From NCBI RefSeq assembly GCF_009193135.1, contig NZ_VUKC01000002.1:62001-126000 (forward strand): 64,000 nucleotides of DNA. Direction: 5' to 3'. Both the position numbers and the translations under genes were made by a program. The notes beneath the pieces were generated by a model. That model was not told where the DNA came from. It worked only from the letters and a program-made list of their open reading frames with translations, and did not search any database. Shown here piece by piece: positions 17,265-25,190 of this stretch (the first letter of the stretch is position 1; the number at the start of each line of letters is the position of its first letter). The DNA comes from Georgenia satyanarayanai. GTDB taxonomy: Bacteria > Actinomycetota > Actinomycetes > Actinomycetales > Actinomycetaceae.

Positions 17265-18148
17265 TGAGGGAGCAGCGCCTGGAGCCCGTCCCCAGCCTCG
17301 GCTCGCTCTACTCGCGGGCACTGGCGGCCACGGCACGCACGACGATGCGCCGCGGCCCGGTCGCCGACCGGCTCCCGGACGTCGCCTACGTCGCGAGCGG
17401 CCTGCGTGCCGACCCCGCCCGGCTCTCCGCCTACCAGGACCTCCTCGGGGAGCCGGGCACCGACGAGCTGCCCGCCGGCTACATCCACGTGCTCGCCTTC
17501 CCGCTCGCGATGGCCCTCATGGTCCGGCCCGACTTCCCGCTCCCCGTGCTCGGCATGGTCCACACCGCCAACCGGGTCGAGCAGCACCGGCCCGTGCGGC
17601 TCGGGGAGGAGCTGAGCGCCCGCGCCGAGGCCCGCTCCCCGCGGGCGCACCGCAAGGGCACGCTCGTCGACCTCGCCGTCACGGTCGAGGCCGGCGGGGA
17701 CACGGTGTGGGAGGGCGTGTCGACCTACCTCGCTCGCGGTACCCGCCTGCCGGGCGCGGCGGAGGAGGCACCGGCGTCGTCCGCCGGGGAGGCGGGGCCC
17801 GGCGGCGACGTCGTCGCGGTGTGGTCGCTGGGTGCGGACACGGGCAGGCGGTACGCGGAGGTCTCCGGGGACCGCAACCCCATCCACGTGTCGCGACTGG
17901 GCGCGAGGGCCTTCGGCTTCCCCCGGCCCATCGCGCACGGGATGTACACCGCCTCCCGGGCGCTGGCCCAGCTCGCCCGCTTCCGCGGTGACGCCTTCAC
18001 CTGGGAGGTGGAGTTCGCCAAGCCCGTGCTCCTGCCGGGGCGGGTGGCCCTGAGCATCGACCCGGCCGGTGACGGCGTGCGCTACGCGGGCCACCACCCG
18101 ACGTCAGGCCGGCTCCACCTCAGCGGCACGGTCGTCCCGCGCACCTGA
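17264..18148 (+). CDS. MaoC-like hydratase/dehydratase (HtdX-like)
   Basis: The 294-residue protein has a double hot-dog layout. The C-terminal part carries the hydratase motif (YAEVSGDRNPIHVS, with the conserved Asp/His, then FGFPRPIAHGMYTASRALAQ). It would hydrate enoyl-CoA or dehydrate 3-hydroxyacyl-CoA, pairing with the thiolase and FabG. An ATG at 17264 overlaps the fabG stop; a GTG one codon earlier is possible. Its last 45 bp run antisense to the end of the transporter gene on the minus strand. Confidence 0.88.
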   Translation: MREQRLEPVPSLGSLYSRALAATARTTMRRGPVADRLPDVAYVASGLRADPARLSAYQDLLGEPGTDELPAGYIHVLAFPLAMALMVRPDFPLPVLGMVHTANRVEQHRPVRLGEELSARAEARSPRAHRKGTLVDLAVTVEAGGDTVWEGVSTYLARGTRLPGAAEEAPASSAGEAGPGGDVVAVWSLGADTGRRYAEVSGDRNPIHVSRLGARAFGFPRPIAHGMYTASRALAQLARFRGDAFTWEVEFAKPVLLPGRVALSIDPAGDGVRYAGHHPTSGRLHLSGTVVPRT

Positions 18149-19117
18149 CGGTGCGGCGCCGGTTCCCGCGAGCCGGCGCCGCCCGAGCGCGGCGGCCATC
18201 GCGGCGACGATGAGCAGCGCACCGACCGCGGCGAGCGGTGAGACCGCCTCGCCGTAGACGGCGGCGCCGAGGAGCATCGCGACGACGACCTCCCAGTAGG
18301 ACATGGCCGAGAGCTCGACCGAGCGCAGGTGCATGCCGGCGACGACGAGCAGCCCGAGCGCGAGGAAGCCGCACACGACGAAGAAGAGGGCGGCCCACAG
18401 CCAGTTCTCCGCCGTCATCCCCGACATGTCCGGACGCGTGACGGCGACCATCCCGGCGGCGCCGAGCGCACCGAAGGTGAAGTTCCAGAAGTTGCGGACG
18501 TCGGAGGGCATGTCCGCGCGGTAGCGGTAGCACAGCAGCGCGGCACCGTAGAGGAGCCCGGAGACGGCGGCCAGGACGTCCCCGAGGAGCTGCTCGTCGG
18601 TGGGCACGGCGGGGGCGGAGTCGACGAGGCCGGTGGCGAGCGCCATCCCGGCGAAGCTGATCCCCAGCGTGAGCAGCTCGATGCCGCGGGCGCGCTCCTT
18701 GAGGAGGAGGCGCGCGAGGACCGTCGCGACGACCGGGCCCAGGTAGTGCAGCGCGACGGCCCGCGAGAGCACGGTGAGCACGGTCGCGGACAGGTAGGTG
18801 GCGAGGGACAGACCGAGGAAGACACCTCCGAGGACCACCGCCCACGACACCCGGGTGCGGCGCAGCACCGACAGCCGGCGGCCGGCGGCGAGGACGACGA
18901 CCATGCCGCCGGCGCCGACGGCCATCCGCCCGAGCGTGAGTGCCTCGCCGACGACGGCGCCCGGCGGGGAGGCGAGCCGGCCGAAGACCCCGGCCAGGCC
19001 CATGGCGCTGGCCGAGGCGATGACCGCGGCGATGCCGAGCCGTCGGCGCGTGCGGGGGACGGCCGGACGGGTGGTGGGCGCCGCGGCGCGCAGCGGGGTG
19101 TCGACAGCGAGAGCCAA
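18104..19117 (-). CDS. DMT superfamily (EamA-type) transporter led by a glycine riboswitch
   Basis: The 337-residue protein has about ten hydrophobic helices in two EamA-like halves, typical of drug/metabolite transporters that export amino acids or other small molecules. It starts with TTG at 19117, with GAGGAG six bases upstream, which is the reason for choosing this start. The 5' leader carries a two-aptamer glycine riboswitch, so its expression should follow intracellular glycine. Export of glycine is therefore a reasonable guess, but uptake is possible. The 3' end overlaps the MaoC gene on the other strand by 45 bp. Confidence 0.85.
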   Translation of the reverse strand: MALAVDTPLRAAAPTTRPAVPRTRRRLGIAAVIASASAMGLAGVFGRLASPPGAVVGEALTLGRMAVGAGGMVVVLAAGRRLSVLRRTRVSWAVVLGGVFLGLSLATYLSATVLTVLSRAVALHYLGPVVATVLARLLLKERARGIELLTLGISFAGMALATGLVDSAPAVPTDEQLLGDVLAAVSGLLYGAALLCYRYRADMPSDVRNFWNFTFGALGAAGMVAVTRPDMSGMTAENWLWAALFFVVCGFLALGLLVVAGMHLRSVELSAMSYWEVVVAMLLGAAVYGEAVSPLAAVGALLIVAAMAAALGRRRLAGTGAAPSGARDDRAAEVEPA

Positions 19118-19170
19118 CGGGACTCCTCGGGATGACGGGCGCGTGTGGGCGCGCGTGAGCAGGGACCGTT

Positions 19171-19340
19171 CCCCGCTCTGTCATCGGACCTGAGAGTTTT
19201 CTACGGGCGATTGCCCGCACTTCCCCGTCGGTGAGCCCGGAGGCTGCTTTCCAGAGGTGCCTCGCCGTGGCGGTATGGGGGCCTGAGAGTTTCCGGGGAG
19301 GTTGCTCCTTCGGCGCCCGCACGTGCGGGTCTCTCCCGCC
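19171..19340 (-). promoter_or_regulatory. Tandem glycine riboswitch
   Basis: Read on the minus strand, aptamer I spans about 19340-19269 (GGCGGGAGAGACC, then GCCGAAGGAGCAA, CTCTCAGGC and closing CCGCC). Aptamer II spans about 19262-19171 (CACCTCTGGAAAGC, CACCGACGGGG, AAAACTCTCAGG and CGATGACAGAGCGGGG). These are the conserved glycine aptamer boxes in their known order, with the usual short linker. The transporter TTG follows 54 bases later. The expression platform is unclear: a GAGC/GCTC hairpin right after aptamer II and the SD at GAGGAG are both available. Confidence 0.93.
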
Positions 19341-19359
19341 GCGAATCGATGGCATCAAG

Positions 19360-19371
19360 TTGTCCGGACAA
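19360..19371. promoter_or_regulatory. Perfect 12-bp palindrome upstream of the riboswitch
   Basis: TTGTCCGGACAA is an exact palindrome about 20 bp upstream of the first riboswitch stem, where a promoter -35 to -20 region would lie for the riboswitch transcript. The symmetry suggests an operator for a dimeric regulator. The binding protein is unknown. Confidence 0.4.
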
Positions 19372-19437
19372 GTCTCTCACGGCCCGAGCCGGGCGAGGGC
19401 CGCGGCGACGACGGCGGGGCGTGAGGCCAGGGGTGAC

Positions 19438-19502
19438 TGTCCACAGGCTGCGGGCGCTCCCTGTGTGTATGTGCACAACCCTGTGGACACAACCTGTGGA
19501 CA
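19438..19502. repeat. Three TGTCCACA/TGTGGACA motifs upstream of ald
   Basis: TGTCCACA at 19438-19445 and TGTGGACA at 19482-19489 and 19495-19502 match eight of nine bases of the actinobacterial DnaA box (TTGTCCACA). They sit 67-131 bp before the ald start. They could be DnaA boxes or simply sites for a local regulator. Confidence 0.45.
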
Positions 19503-19568
19503 GATGACCGGCCGGTGACCACCGGGTGAACACGCACCCCGCCCGGACAGACCTGGGAGGATGCGGGG

Positions 19569-20684
19569 ATGAGGATCGCCGTGCCACGAGAGGTCATGAA
19601 CTCCGAGGGCCGCGTGGCCATCACCCCCTCCGGGGTGCACGAGCTGGTCCGCCACGGCCACGAGGTGGCCGTCGAGACCGGCGCCGGGACGTCGGCGTCG
19701 ATCACCGACGCCGACTTCGCCGCCGCCGGCGCCACCGTGCTCGCCGACGCCGCAGCCACGTGGGACTTCGGTGAGCTCGTGCTCAAGGTCAAGGAGCCGG
19801 TGCCCGAGGAGTACGGCCTGCTCCGCGAGGGCCAGGCGCTGTTCACCTACCTCCACCTCGCGGCGGACCGGCCACTCACCGAGGAGCTCGTGCGGCGCCG
19901 CGTCACGGCGGTCGCCTACGAGACCGTCGAGCTGCCCGACCGCTCCCTGCCGCTTCTCGCGCCGATGAGTGAGATTGCCGGCCGGCTCGCCCCCCAGGTG
20001 GGCGCCCACACCCTCATGAGCGCCCAGGGTGGTCGCGGCGTGCTCCTCGGCGGGGTGTCGGGGGTGTACTCGGCGCGTGTCGTCGTCATCGGTGCGGGCG
20101 TGGCCGGGATGAACGCCGCCGCGATGGCGATGGGCATGCACGCGGACGTCGTCCTCATGGACCGCGACGTCAGCCGGCTGCGGCAGGCCGACGCCCTGTA
20201 CCGGGGCCGCTGCCAGACCGTCATGTCCAACGCCTACGAGATCGAGCGGGCCATCGCCCAGGCGGACCTCGTCATCGGCGCGGTCCTGCTCCCCGGGGCG
20301 CGCACGCCCCGGCTCGTGACGAACGAGCAGGTCGCGACGATGCGGCCCGGCTCCGTCGTCGTCGACATCTCCGTGGACCAGGGCGGCTGCTTCGCCGACT
20401 CCCGCCCCACGACGCACTCCGACCCGACCTACCGGGTCCACGACACGCTGTTCTACTGCGTGAGCAACATGCCCGGCGCGGTCTCCCACACCTCGACCTA
20501 CGCGCTGACGAACGTCACCGTCCCCTACGCCCTCGCGCTGGCGGACAGCGGCTGGCGCGAGGCGATGCGCGCCGACCGCGCCCTGGCCCTGGGGCTCGCG
20601 ACCCACGACGGCGCGCTCGTGTCCGCCCCCGTGGCCGAGGCGCACGGGATGGGGCACACGCCGCTGGAGGACGTGCTGGCCTGA
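19569..20684 (+). CDS. ald: Alanine dehydrogenase
   Basis: Ald interconverts L-alanine and pyruvate plus ammonia with NAD; the M. tuberculosis enzyme also aminates glyoxylate to glycine. The 371-residue sequence has the N-terminal REVMNSEGRVAITP motif, VLKVKEP with the pyruvate-binding lysine, YLHLAAD with the catalytic histidine, the Rossmann loop VIGAGVAGMNAA and VDISVDQGGCF. CTGGGAGG lies ahead of the ATG at 19569. It is divergent from the glycine-riboswitch transporter, a context that fits amino-acid nitrogen balance. It ends one base before the convergent purQ stop with no hairpin between. Confidence 0.97.
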   Translation: MRIAVPREVMNSEGRVAITPSGVHELVRHGHEVAVETGAGTSASITDADFAAAGATVLADAAATWDFGELVLKVKEPVPEEYGLLREGQALFTYLHLAADRPLTEELVRRRVTAVAYETVELPDRSLPLLAPMSEIAGRLAPQVGAHTLMSAQGGRGVLLGGVSGVYSARVVVIGAGVAGMNAAAMAMGMHADVVLMDRDVSRLRQADALYRGRCQTVMSNAYEIERAIAQADLVIGAVLLPGARTPRLVTNEQVATMRPGSVVVDISVDQGGCFADSRPTTHSDPTYRVHDTLFYCVSNMPGAVSHTSTYALTNVTVPYALALADSGWREAMRADRALALGLATHDGALVSAPVAEAHGMGHTPLEDVLA

Positions 20685-20685
20685 C

Positions 20686-21420
20686 TCAGGCGGTGACGAG
20701 GACCCCGAGGACGGAGGCGAAGATCGCCAGGCCGTCGGTGCCCGCGCCCGCGGCGGAGTCGGGGCCGAAGCCCGGCTCGACGGCATGCTCGGGGTGGGGC
20801 ATGAGCCCGACGACGTTGCCCGCGGCGTTGCTGATGCCGGCGATGTCGTGGAGCGAGCCGTTGGGGTTGTGCCCCTCGTAGCGGAAGACGACCCGCCCCT
20901 CCCCCTCGAGCTCGGCGAGGGTGCGCTCGTCCGCGACGAACCCGCCCTCCCCGTTCTTCAGGGGGATGGTGATCGTCTGGCCCACGGAGTACCCGGTGGT
21001 CCAGGCGGTGTCGTTGTTCTCCACGCGCAGCTGCTGGTCACGGCAGACGAACCGCTGGGCCTCGTTGCGGATGAGCGCCCCCGGGAGGAGGTGCGCCTCG
21101 CACAGGATCTGGAAGCCGTTGCAGATGCCGAGGACCGGCAGACCACGGCCGGCGGCCTCGACGACGGCCGTCATGACGGGCGCGAAGCTGGCGATCGCGC
21201 CGCAGCGCAGGTAGTCGCCGTAGGAGAAACCACCGGGCAGGACGACGGCGTCGACCCCGCGGAGGTCCTCGTCGGCGTGCCACAGCGCGACCGGCTCACC
21301 GCCGGCCAGGCGCACGGCCCGCTGGGCGTCGCACTCGTCGAGCGAGCCGGGGAAGGTGACGACGCCGACGCGCGCGCCCTCCGCCCGTGGCTGCGGCTCG
21401 GGGACGTCGAGGCGGTGCAT
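20686..21420 (-). CDS. purQ: Phosphoribosylformylglycinamidine synthase, glutaminase subunit PurQ
   Basis: PurQ is a class I glutamine amidotransferase that supplies ammonia to PurL. The 244-residue protein has the nucleophile Cys100 in [11 protein letters not shown] and the downstream His/Glu pair in [11 protein letters not shown]. The N-terminus [18 protein letters not shown] is typical. About 15 extra residues precede the conserved start; the ATG at 21420 overlaps the purS stop (ATGA), so the two subunits are made in coupled fashion. It ends one base from the convergent ald stop. Confidence 0.95.
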   Translation of the reverse strand: MHRLDVPEPQPRAEGARVGVVTFPGSLDECDAQRAVRLAGGEPVALWHADEDLRGVDAVVLPGGFSYGDYLRCGAIASFAPVMTAVVEAAGRGLPVLGICNGFQILCEAHLLPGALIRNEAQRFVCRDQQLRVENNDTAWTTGYSVGQTITIPLKNGEGGFVADERTLAELEGEGRVVFRYEGHNPNGSLHDIAGISNAAGNVVGLMPHPEHAVEPGFGPDSAAGAGTDGLAIFASVLGVLVTA

Positions 21421-21683
21421 CAGGCGCTCCGGGTGTCGTCGAGCGCGACGACGCGGACGACGTCCTCGATGACGGGGTTGGACAGCAGCATCTCGGCGGC
21501 CCGGCGGGCCTGCTCGAGCGCGGCGTCGTCGACGTCGCCGTCGATCTCCAGCTCGAAACGCTTGCCCTGGCGGACCGAGACGAAGCCGTCCAGTCCGAGC
21601 CGGGGCAGCGCGCCGGCGACCGCCTTGCCCTGCGGGTCAAGGATCTCGGGCTTGGGCATGACCTCGACGACGATGCGTCCCAT
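21420..21683 (-). CDS. purS: Phosphoribosylformylglycinamidine synthase subunit PurS
   Basis: The 87-residue protein shows the PurS pattern: [18 protein letters not shown] at the N-terminus, then [17 protein letters not shown] and a C-terminal region with [17 protein letters not shown]. PurS helps join PurL and PurQ into the active complex. The ATG at 21683 follows AGGAG by seven bases. The purS-purQ pair here lies about 10 kb from purL. Confidence 0.93.
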   Translation of the reverse strand: MGRIVVEVMPKPEILDPQGKAVAGALPRLGLDGFVSVRQGKRFELEIDGDVDDAALEQARRAAEMLLSNPVIEDVVRVVALDDTRSA

Positions 21684-21738
21684 GGTGACTCCTGCTCGGG
21701 GGTTGCGGGCCGCCGTCGAGTCTACCTGCGCGCCGGGG

Positions 21739-22824
21739 TCAGACGCGGTACTGGGCAGCCAGTGGACAGGCCCACACGTCCAGACCGCCGCGTCCCACCG
21801 TGTTGAGGTAGTTGGAGACGGCGCGGTAGGACTGCACGAGGGAGGTCTCGGTGTAACGGACGCCGAGGTCCTGGCAGTACTCCCGCACCATCGGGGCGAC
21901 CTTGCGCAGGTTGGGCCGGGCCATCGACGGGAACAGGTGGTGCTCCACCTGGAAGTTCAGCCCGCCCATGAAGGTGTCCATGGCGCGCCCGCCGGAGATG
22001 TTGCGGCTCATGAGGACCTGGCGGCGCAGGAAGTCGATCTTGACGTCCGGCGGCACGATCGGCATGCCGATGTGGTTGGGCGCGAAGGACAGTCCCATGT
22101 AGAGCCCGAACACGGCGAGCTGGATCCCGATGAAGGCGAGCGCCTTGCCCGGTGACAGGACGATGAAGACCAGGGCGAAGAAGGAGACGAGCCGGACGGC
22201 GATGAAGCCGAGCTCCACCCAGCGGCGCTTGAGGCGCTCACGGCTCACCGCGCGCTTGATGCCCTGGACGTGGAGGTTGACGCCCTCGAGCAGGAGCAGC
22301 GGGTAGAAGAAGAACCCCTGCTTGGTGGCGAGCCACTTCGTCAGACGCGTCTTGCGCTGCTCGACCGCGTGCTGGCTGAAGGCGAGCACGCCCGGGTCGA
22401 TGTCCGGGTCCTTGTGGAGCGTGTTCGGGGCCGCGTGGTGCTTGGTGTGCTTGCGCTGCCACCAGCCCTGACCCATCCCCACGAAGAGGTTGATGACGAC
22501 GAGGGAGACCCACTCGTTCCACTTGCCCGACACGAAGATCTGCCGGTGGGCGGCGTCGTGGCCGAGGAAGGCGATCTGCGTCATGAGCAGCGCGAGCGCC
22601 ACCGCCGTCACCATCTGCCACCAGGTGTTGCCGATGAGGACGAAGGCCACGGCGAGGCCGAGGCCCAGCACCAGTGAGCCGACGAGCTTGGTCCAGTAGT
22701 AGCCGTAGGCGCGCCGCATGAGGCCCGCCTCCTGGACCCGCTTGGTCAGGGAGGTGAAGTCACTGACCTGACGCTCTCGGGCGGTGCCCCGCGCCGTCGT
22801 GGGGACACTGGTGTCTGCTGCCAT
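21739..22824 (-). CDS. Membrane fatty acid (acyl-CoA/acyl-lipid) desaturase
   Basis: The 361-residue protein has the three histidine boxes of membrane desaturases: GHDAAH, KHTKHH and QVEHHLFP. Two pairs of hydrophobic segments flank them (residues about 50-95 and 190-235). The Gln-Val-Glu-His-His last box is the kind found in DesA3-like and linoleoyl-type front-end desaturases. It would introduce a double bond in membrane or CoA-linked acyl chains using ferredoxin or a similar donor, with the lipid region inside the membrane. The ATG at 22824 was chosen from the GAAGG upstream and the lack of conservation further out. It lies between the pur genes on the minus strand. Confidence 0.9.
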   Translation of the reverse strand: MAADTSVPTTARGTARERQVSDFTSLTKRVQEAGLMRRAYGYYWTKLVGSLVLGLGLAVAFVLIGNTWWQMVTAVALALLMTQIAFLGHDAAHRQIFVSGKWNEWVSLVVINLFVGMGQGWWQRKHTKHHAAPNTLHKDPDIDPGVLAFSQHAVEQRKTRLTKWLATKQGFFFYPLLLLEGVNLHVQGIKRAVSRERLKRRWVELGFIAVRLVSFFALVFIVLSPGKALAFIGIQLAVFGLYMGLSFAPNHIGMPIVPPDVKIDFLRRQVLMSRNISGGRAMDTFMGGLNFQVEHHLFPSMARPNLRKVAPMVREYCQDLGVRYTETSLVQSYRAVSNYLNTVGRGGLDVWACPLAAQYRV

Positions 22825-22930
22825 ACGTTCGGGCCTTCGCACTAATTCGCGAGCTGACGTCGCGGAGGAGGTGTTACTGCTCTCACAGTCTCGCACGGAT
22901 CATCCGCGTGGGCCGGGTGGGAGTCCGACG

Positions 22931-23797
22931 TCACCCGACGAGCCGCGCGGCGGCCTCGAGGTAGCGCTCCCTGGTGCGCTCGACGACGTCGGCGGGCAGC
23001 GGGGGCGGCGGCGAGACGCGGTCCCAGCCGGACTCGGGGGAGGTGAGCCAGTCCCGGACGAACTGCTTGTCGAAGCTCGGCTGCACCCGCCCCGGGCGGA
23101 AGCCGTCGGCGGGCCAGAAGCGCGAGGAGTCCGGGGTGAGCACCTCGTCGCCGAGGACGACGTCCCCGTCCGGCCCCAGGCCGAACTCGAGCTTGGTGTC
23201 GGCGACGATGATGCCGCTGCGCGCCGCCACGTCGGCGGCACGGGCGTAGATCCGCAGGGTGAGGTCACGCAGCTCCTCCGCCCGCTCCCGGCCGAGGAGG
23301 CCGGCGACGGCGGCGAAGGTGATGTTCTCGTCGTGGTCACCGACCTCGGCCTTGCGGGCCGGGGTGAAGACCGGCTCGGGCAGGCGCGAGGCCTCCCCGA
23401 GGCCCGGGGGCAGCGGCACCCCGCACACCGCCTGGCCCGCGCGGTACTCGGCGAGGCCGGAGCCGGTGAGGTACCCGCGGGCCACGCACTCGACGGGGAA
23501 CATCTCCAGGCGCCGGCACACCATCGCCCGTCCTGCGACGGCGGCGGGGACGTCGAGGGAGACGACGTGGTTGGGCACGAGGTCGGTGAGCTGCTCGAAC
23601 CACCACAGGCTGAGCCGGGTGAGCACCTCCCCCTTCCCCGGGATCGGCGTCGGGAGGACGTGGTCGTAGGCGCTGATGCGGTCGGAGGCGACGACGAGGA
23701 CGACGTCGCCCGCCGGGTGCGGTGCGGCCGGGCGGTACAGGTCGCGGACCTTGCCCGAGTAGGCGTGCTCCCAGCCGGGCAGCGCGGGCGCCGTCAC
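22931..23797 (-). CDS. purC: Phosphoribosylaminoimidazolesuccinocarboxamide synthase
   Basis: PurC (SAICAR synthase) joins aspartate to CAIR with ATP. The 288 residues include SGKVRDLYR near the N-terminus, [31 protein letters not shown] and the C-terminal DKQFVRDWL, all typical of the family. The GTG at 23797 overlaps the purD stop (GTGA), so purD and purC form an operon read right to left. Next on the same strand is the desaturase, with about 100 bp between. Confidence 0.95.
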   Translation of the reverse strand: MTAPALPGWEHAYSGKVRDLYRPAAPHPAGDVVLVVASDRISAYDHVLPTPIPGKGEVLTRLSLWWFEQLTDLVPNHVVSLDVPAAVAGRAMVCRRLEMFPVECVARGYLTGSGLAEYRAGQAVCGVPLPPGLGEASRLPEPVFTPARKAEVGDHDENITFAAVAGLLGRERAEELRDLTLRIYARAADVAARSGIIVADTKLEFGLGPDGDVVLGDEVLTPDSSRFWPADGFRPGRVQPSFDKQFVRDWLTSPESGWDRVSPPPPLPADVVERTRERYLEAAARLVG

Positions 23798-25068
23798 GGG
23801 CGGGCCTGCGCGATGTCGGTGCGGTGCTGGGAGCCCGCGAGGCTGATCCGCTCCACGCCCGCGTAGGCGCGGGCGCGGGCCTCCTCCTGGTCCGCCCCGA
23901 CACCGACGACGGACAGCACCCGACCGCCGGCGCTCACCAGCGCGCCGTCCTCGGTGGTCGCGCAGCCGGCCTGGAGCACGTGGACGCCGGGCAGCTCCTC
24001 GGCGGCGGCGACGCCCGCGATGACGTCACCCGTGCGGGAGACGCCGGGGTAGCCGTGGGAGGCGACGACGACGGTGACGGCGGACGCGTCGCGCCACGTC
24101 GGGCGGGGCGCCTCGGCGAGGGCGCCGGTGGCGGCGGCGTGGAGCAGCTGCGCCAGGGAGGAGCCCAGCCGGGCGAGGACGACCTGCGTCTCGGGGTCCC
24201 CGAAGCGCGCGTTGAACTCGATGACCCGGACGCCGCGCGAGGTGAGGGCCAGGCCGACGTAGAGGACACCGGTGAACGGGGTGCCGCGGCGGGCCATCTC
24301 CCGCACGACGGGGCGGGCCACGCGCTCCATCACCTCGTCGACGAGCCCTTCCGGTGCCCACGGCAGCGGGCTGTAGGCGCCCATCCCGCCGGTGTTGGGT
24401 CCGGCGTCGCCGTCGCCGAGGCGCTTGAAGTCCTGCGCGGGGGCGAGCGGCACGGCGTCGGTGCCGTCGCACACGCAGAAGAGGGAGACCTCCGGGCCGT
24501 CGAGGTACTCCTCGACGACGACGGCGGGGCGCTCCCCGCCGGGGGTGACGGTGCGGGAGAGGCAGGCCCGGGCGTGCGCGAGGGCGGCGTCACGGTCCTC
24601 GGTGACGACGACGCCCTTGCCCGCGGCGAGCCCGTCGTCCTTGACGACGTAGGGGGCGCCGAAGGCGTCGATCGCCTCCTCCACCTCCTCGGGGGTGGTG
24701 CACACGTAGGCCATGGCGGTGGGGACCTCGGCGGCCGCCATGACCTCCTTGGCGAAGGCCTTGGACCCCTCGAGCCGTGCCGCGGCGGCGTCGGGGCCGA
24801 AGCACGGCACCCCGGCGGCCCGGACGGCGTCGGCGACGCCCGCCACGAGCGGCGCCTCGGGGCCGACGACGACGAGGTCGACGCCGCGCTCGACGGCGAG
24901 CGCCGCAACCGCCCGCGGGTCGAGGGGGTCGACGGCGACGTTGGTCGCGACCTGCGCCGTGCCCGGGTTGCCGGGGGCGACGAGGACCTCGTGGGACGTG
25001 GACTCGGTGGTGAGGGCACGGGTGATGGCGTGCTCGCGCGCACCGGACCCGACGACGAGGATCTTCAC
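23794..25068 (-). CDS. purD: Phosphoribosylamine-glycine ligase
   Basis: PurD (GAR synthetase) adds glycine to phosphoribosylamine with ATP. The 424-residue sequence starts [14 protein letters not shown], has ATP-grasp features such as [17 protein letters not shown] and [16 protein letters not shown], and [12 protein letters not shown]. The GTG at 25068 gives the conserved N-terminus; a TAGGCT -10 box ends eight bases upstream, so the mRNA may be leaderless. purC follows with a GTGA overlap. Confidence 0.96.
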   Translation of the reverse strand: MKILVVGSGAREHAITRALTTESTSHEVLVAPGNPGTAQVATNVAVDPLDPRAVAALAVERGVDLVVVGPEAPLVAGVADAVRAAGVPCFGPDAAAARLEGSKAFAKEVMAAAEVPTAMAYVCTTPEEVEEAIDAFGAPYVVKDDGLAAGKGVVVTEDRDAALAHARACLSRTVTPGGERPAVVVEEYLDGPEVSLFCVCDGTDAVPLAPAQDFKRLGDGDAGPNTGGMGAYSPLPWAPEGLVDEVMERVARPVVREMARRGTPFTGVLYVGLALTSRGVRVIEFNARFGDPETQVVLARLGSSLAQLLHAAATGALAEAPRPTWRDASAVTVVVASHGYPGVSRTGDVIAGVAAAEELPGVHVLQAGCATTEDGALVSAGGRVLSVVGVGADQEEARARAYAGVERISLAGSQHRTDIAQARP

Positions 25069-25076
25069 GTGCCAGG

Positions 25077-25082
25077 AGCCTA
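25077..25082 (-). promoter_or_regulatory. -10 box of a leaderless purD promoter
   Basis: TAGGCT on the minus strand ends eight bases before the purD GTG. No ribosome-binding site is present, so transcription could begin at or next to the start codon. The divergent lppM-like gene has the same arrangement on the other strand. Confidence 0.5.
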
Positions 25083-25177
25083 CCGACGGGGCGGGTCGGG
25101 CGCTGCACCGTCCACGGGCCAGACCCGCCGGGGAGTTGTCCCCATGCGCGGCCGGCGTCCCGGCCGGGGCTGCCCGG

Positions 25178-25183
25178 TAGGGT
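25178..25183 (+). promoter_or_regulatory. -10 box of a leaderless promoter for the LppM-like gene
   Basis: TAGGGT ends seven bases before the ATG at 25191. Together with the absence of a purine-rich site at the usual spacing this suggests a leaderless mRNA. Confidence 0.5.
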
Positions 25184-25190
25184 GCGCGGC

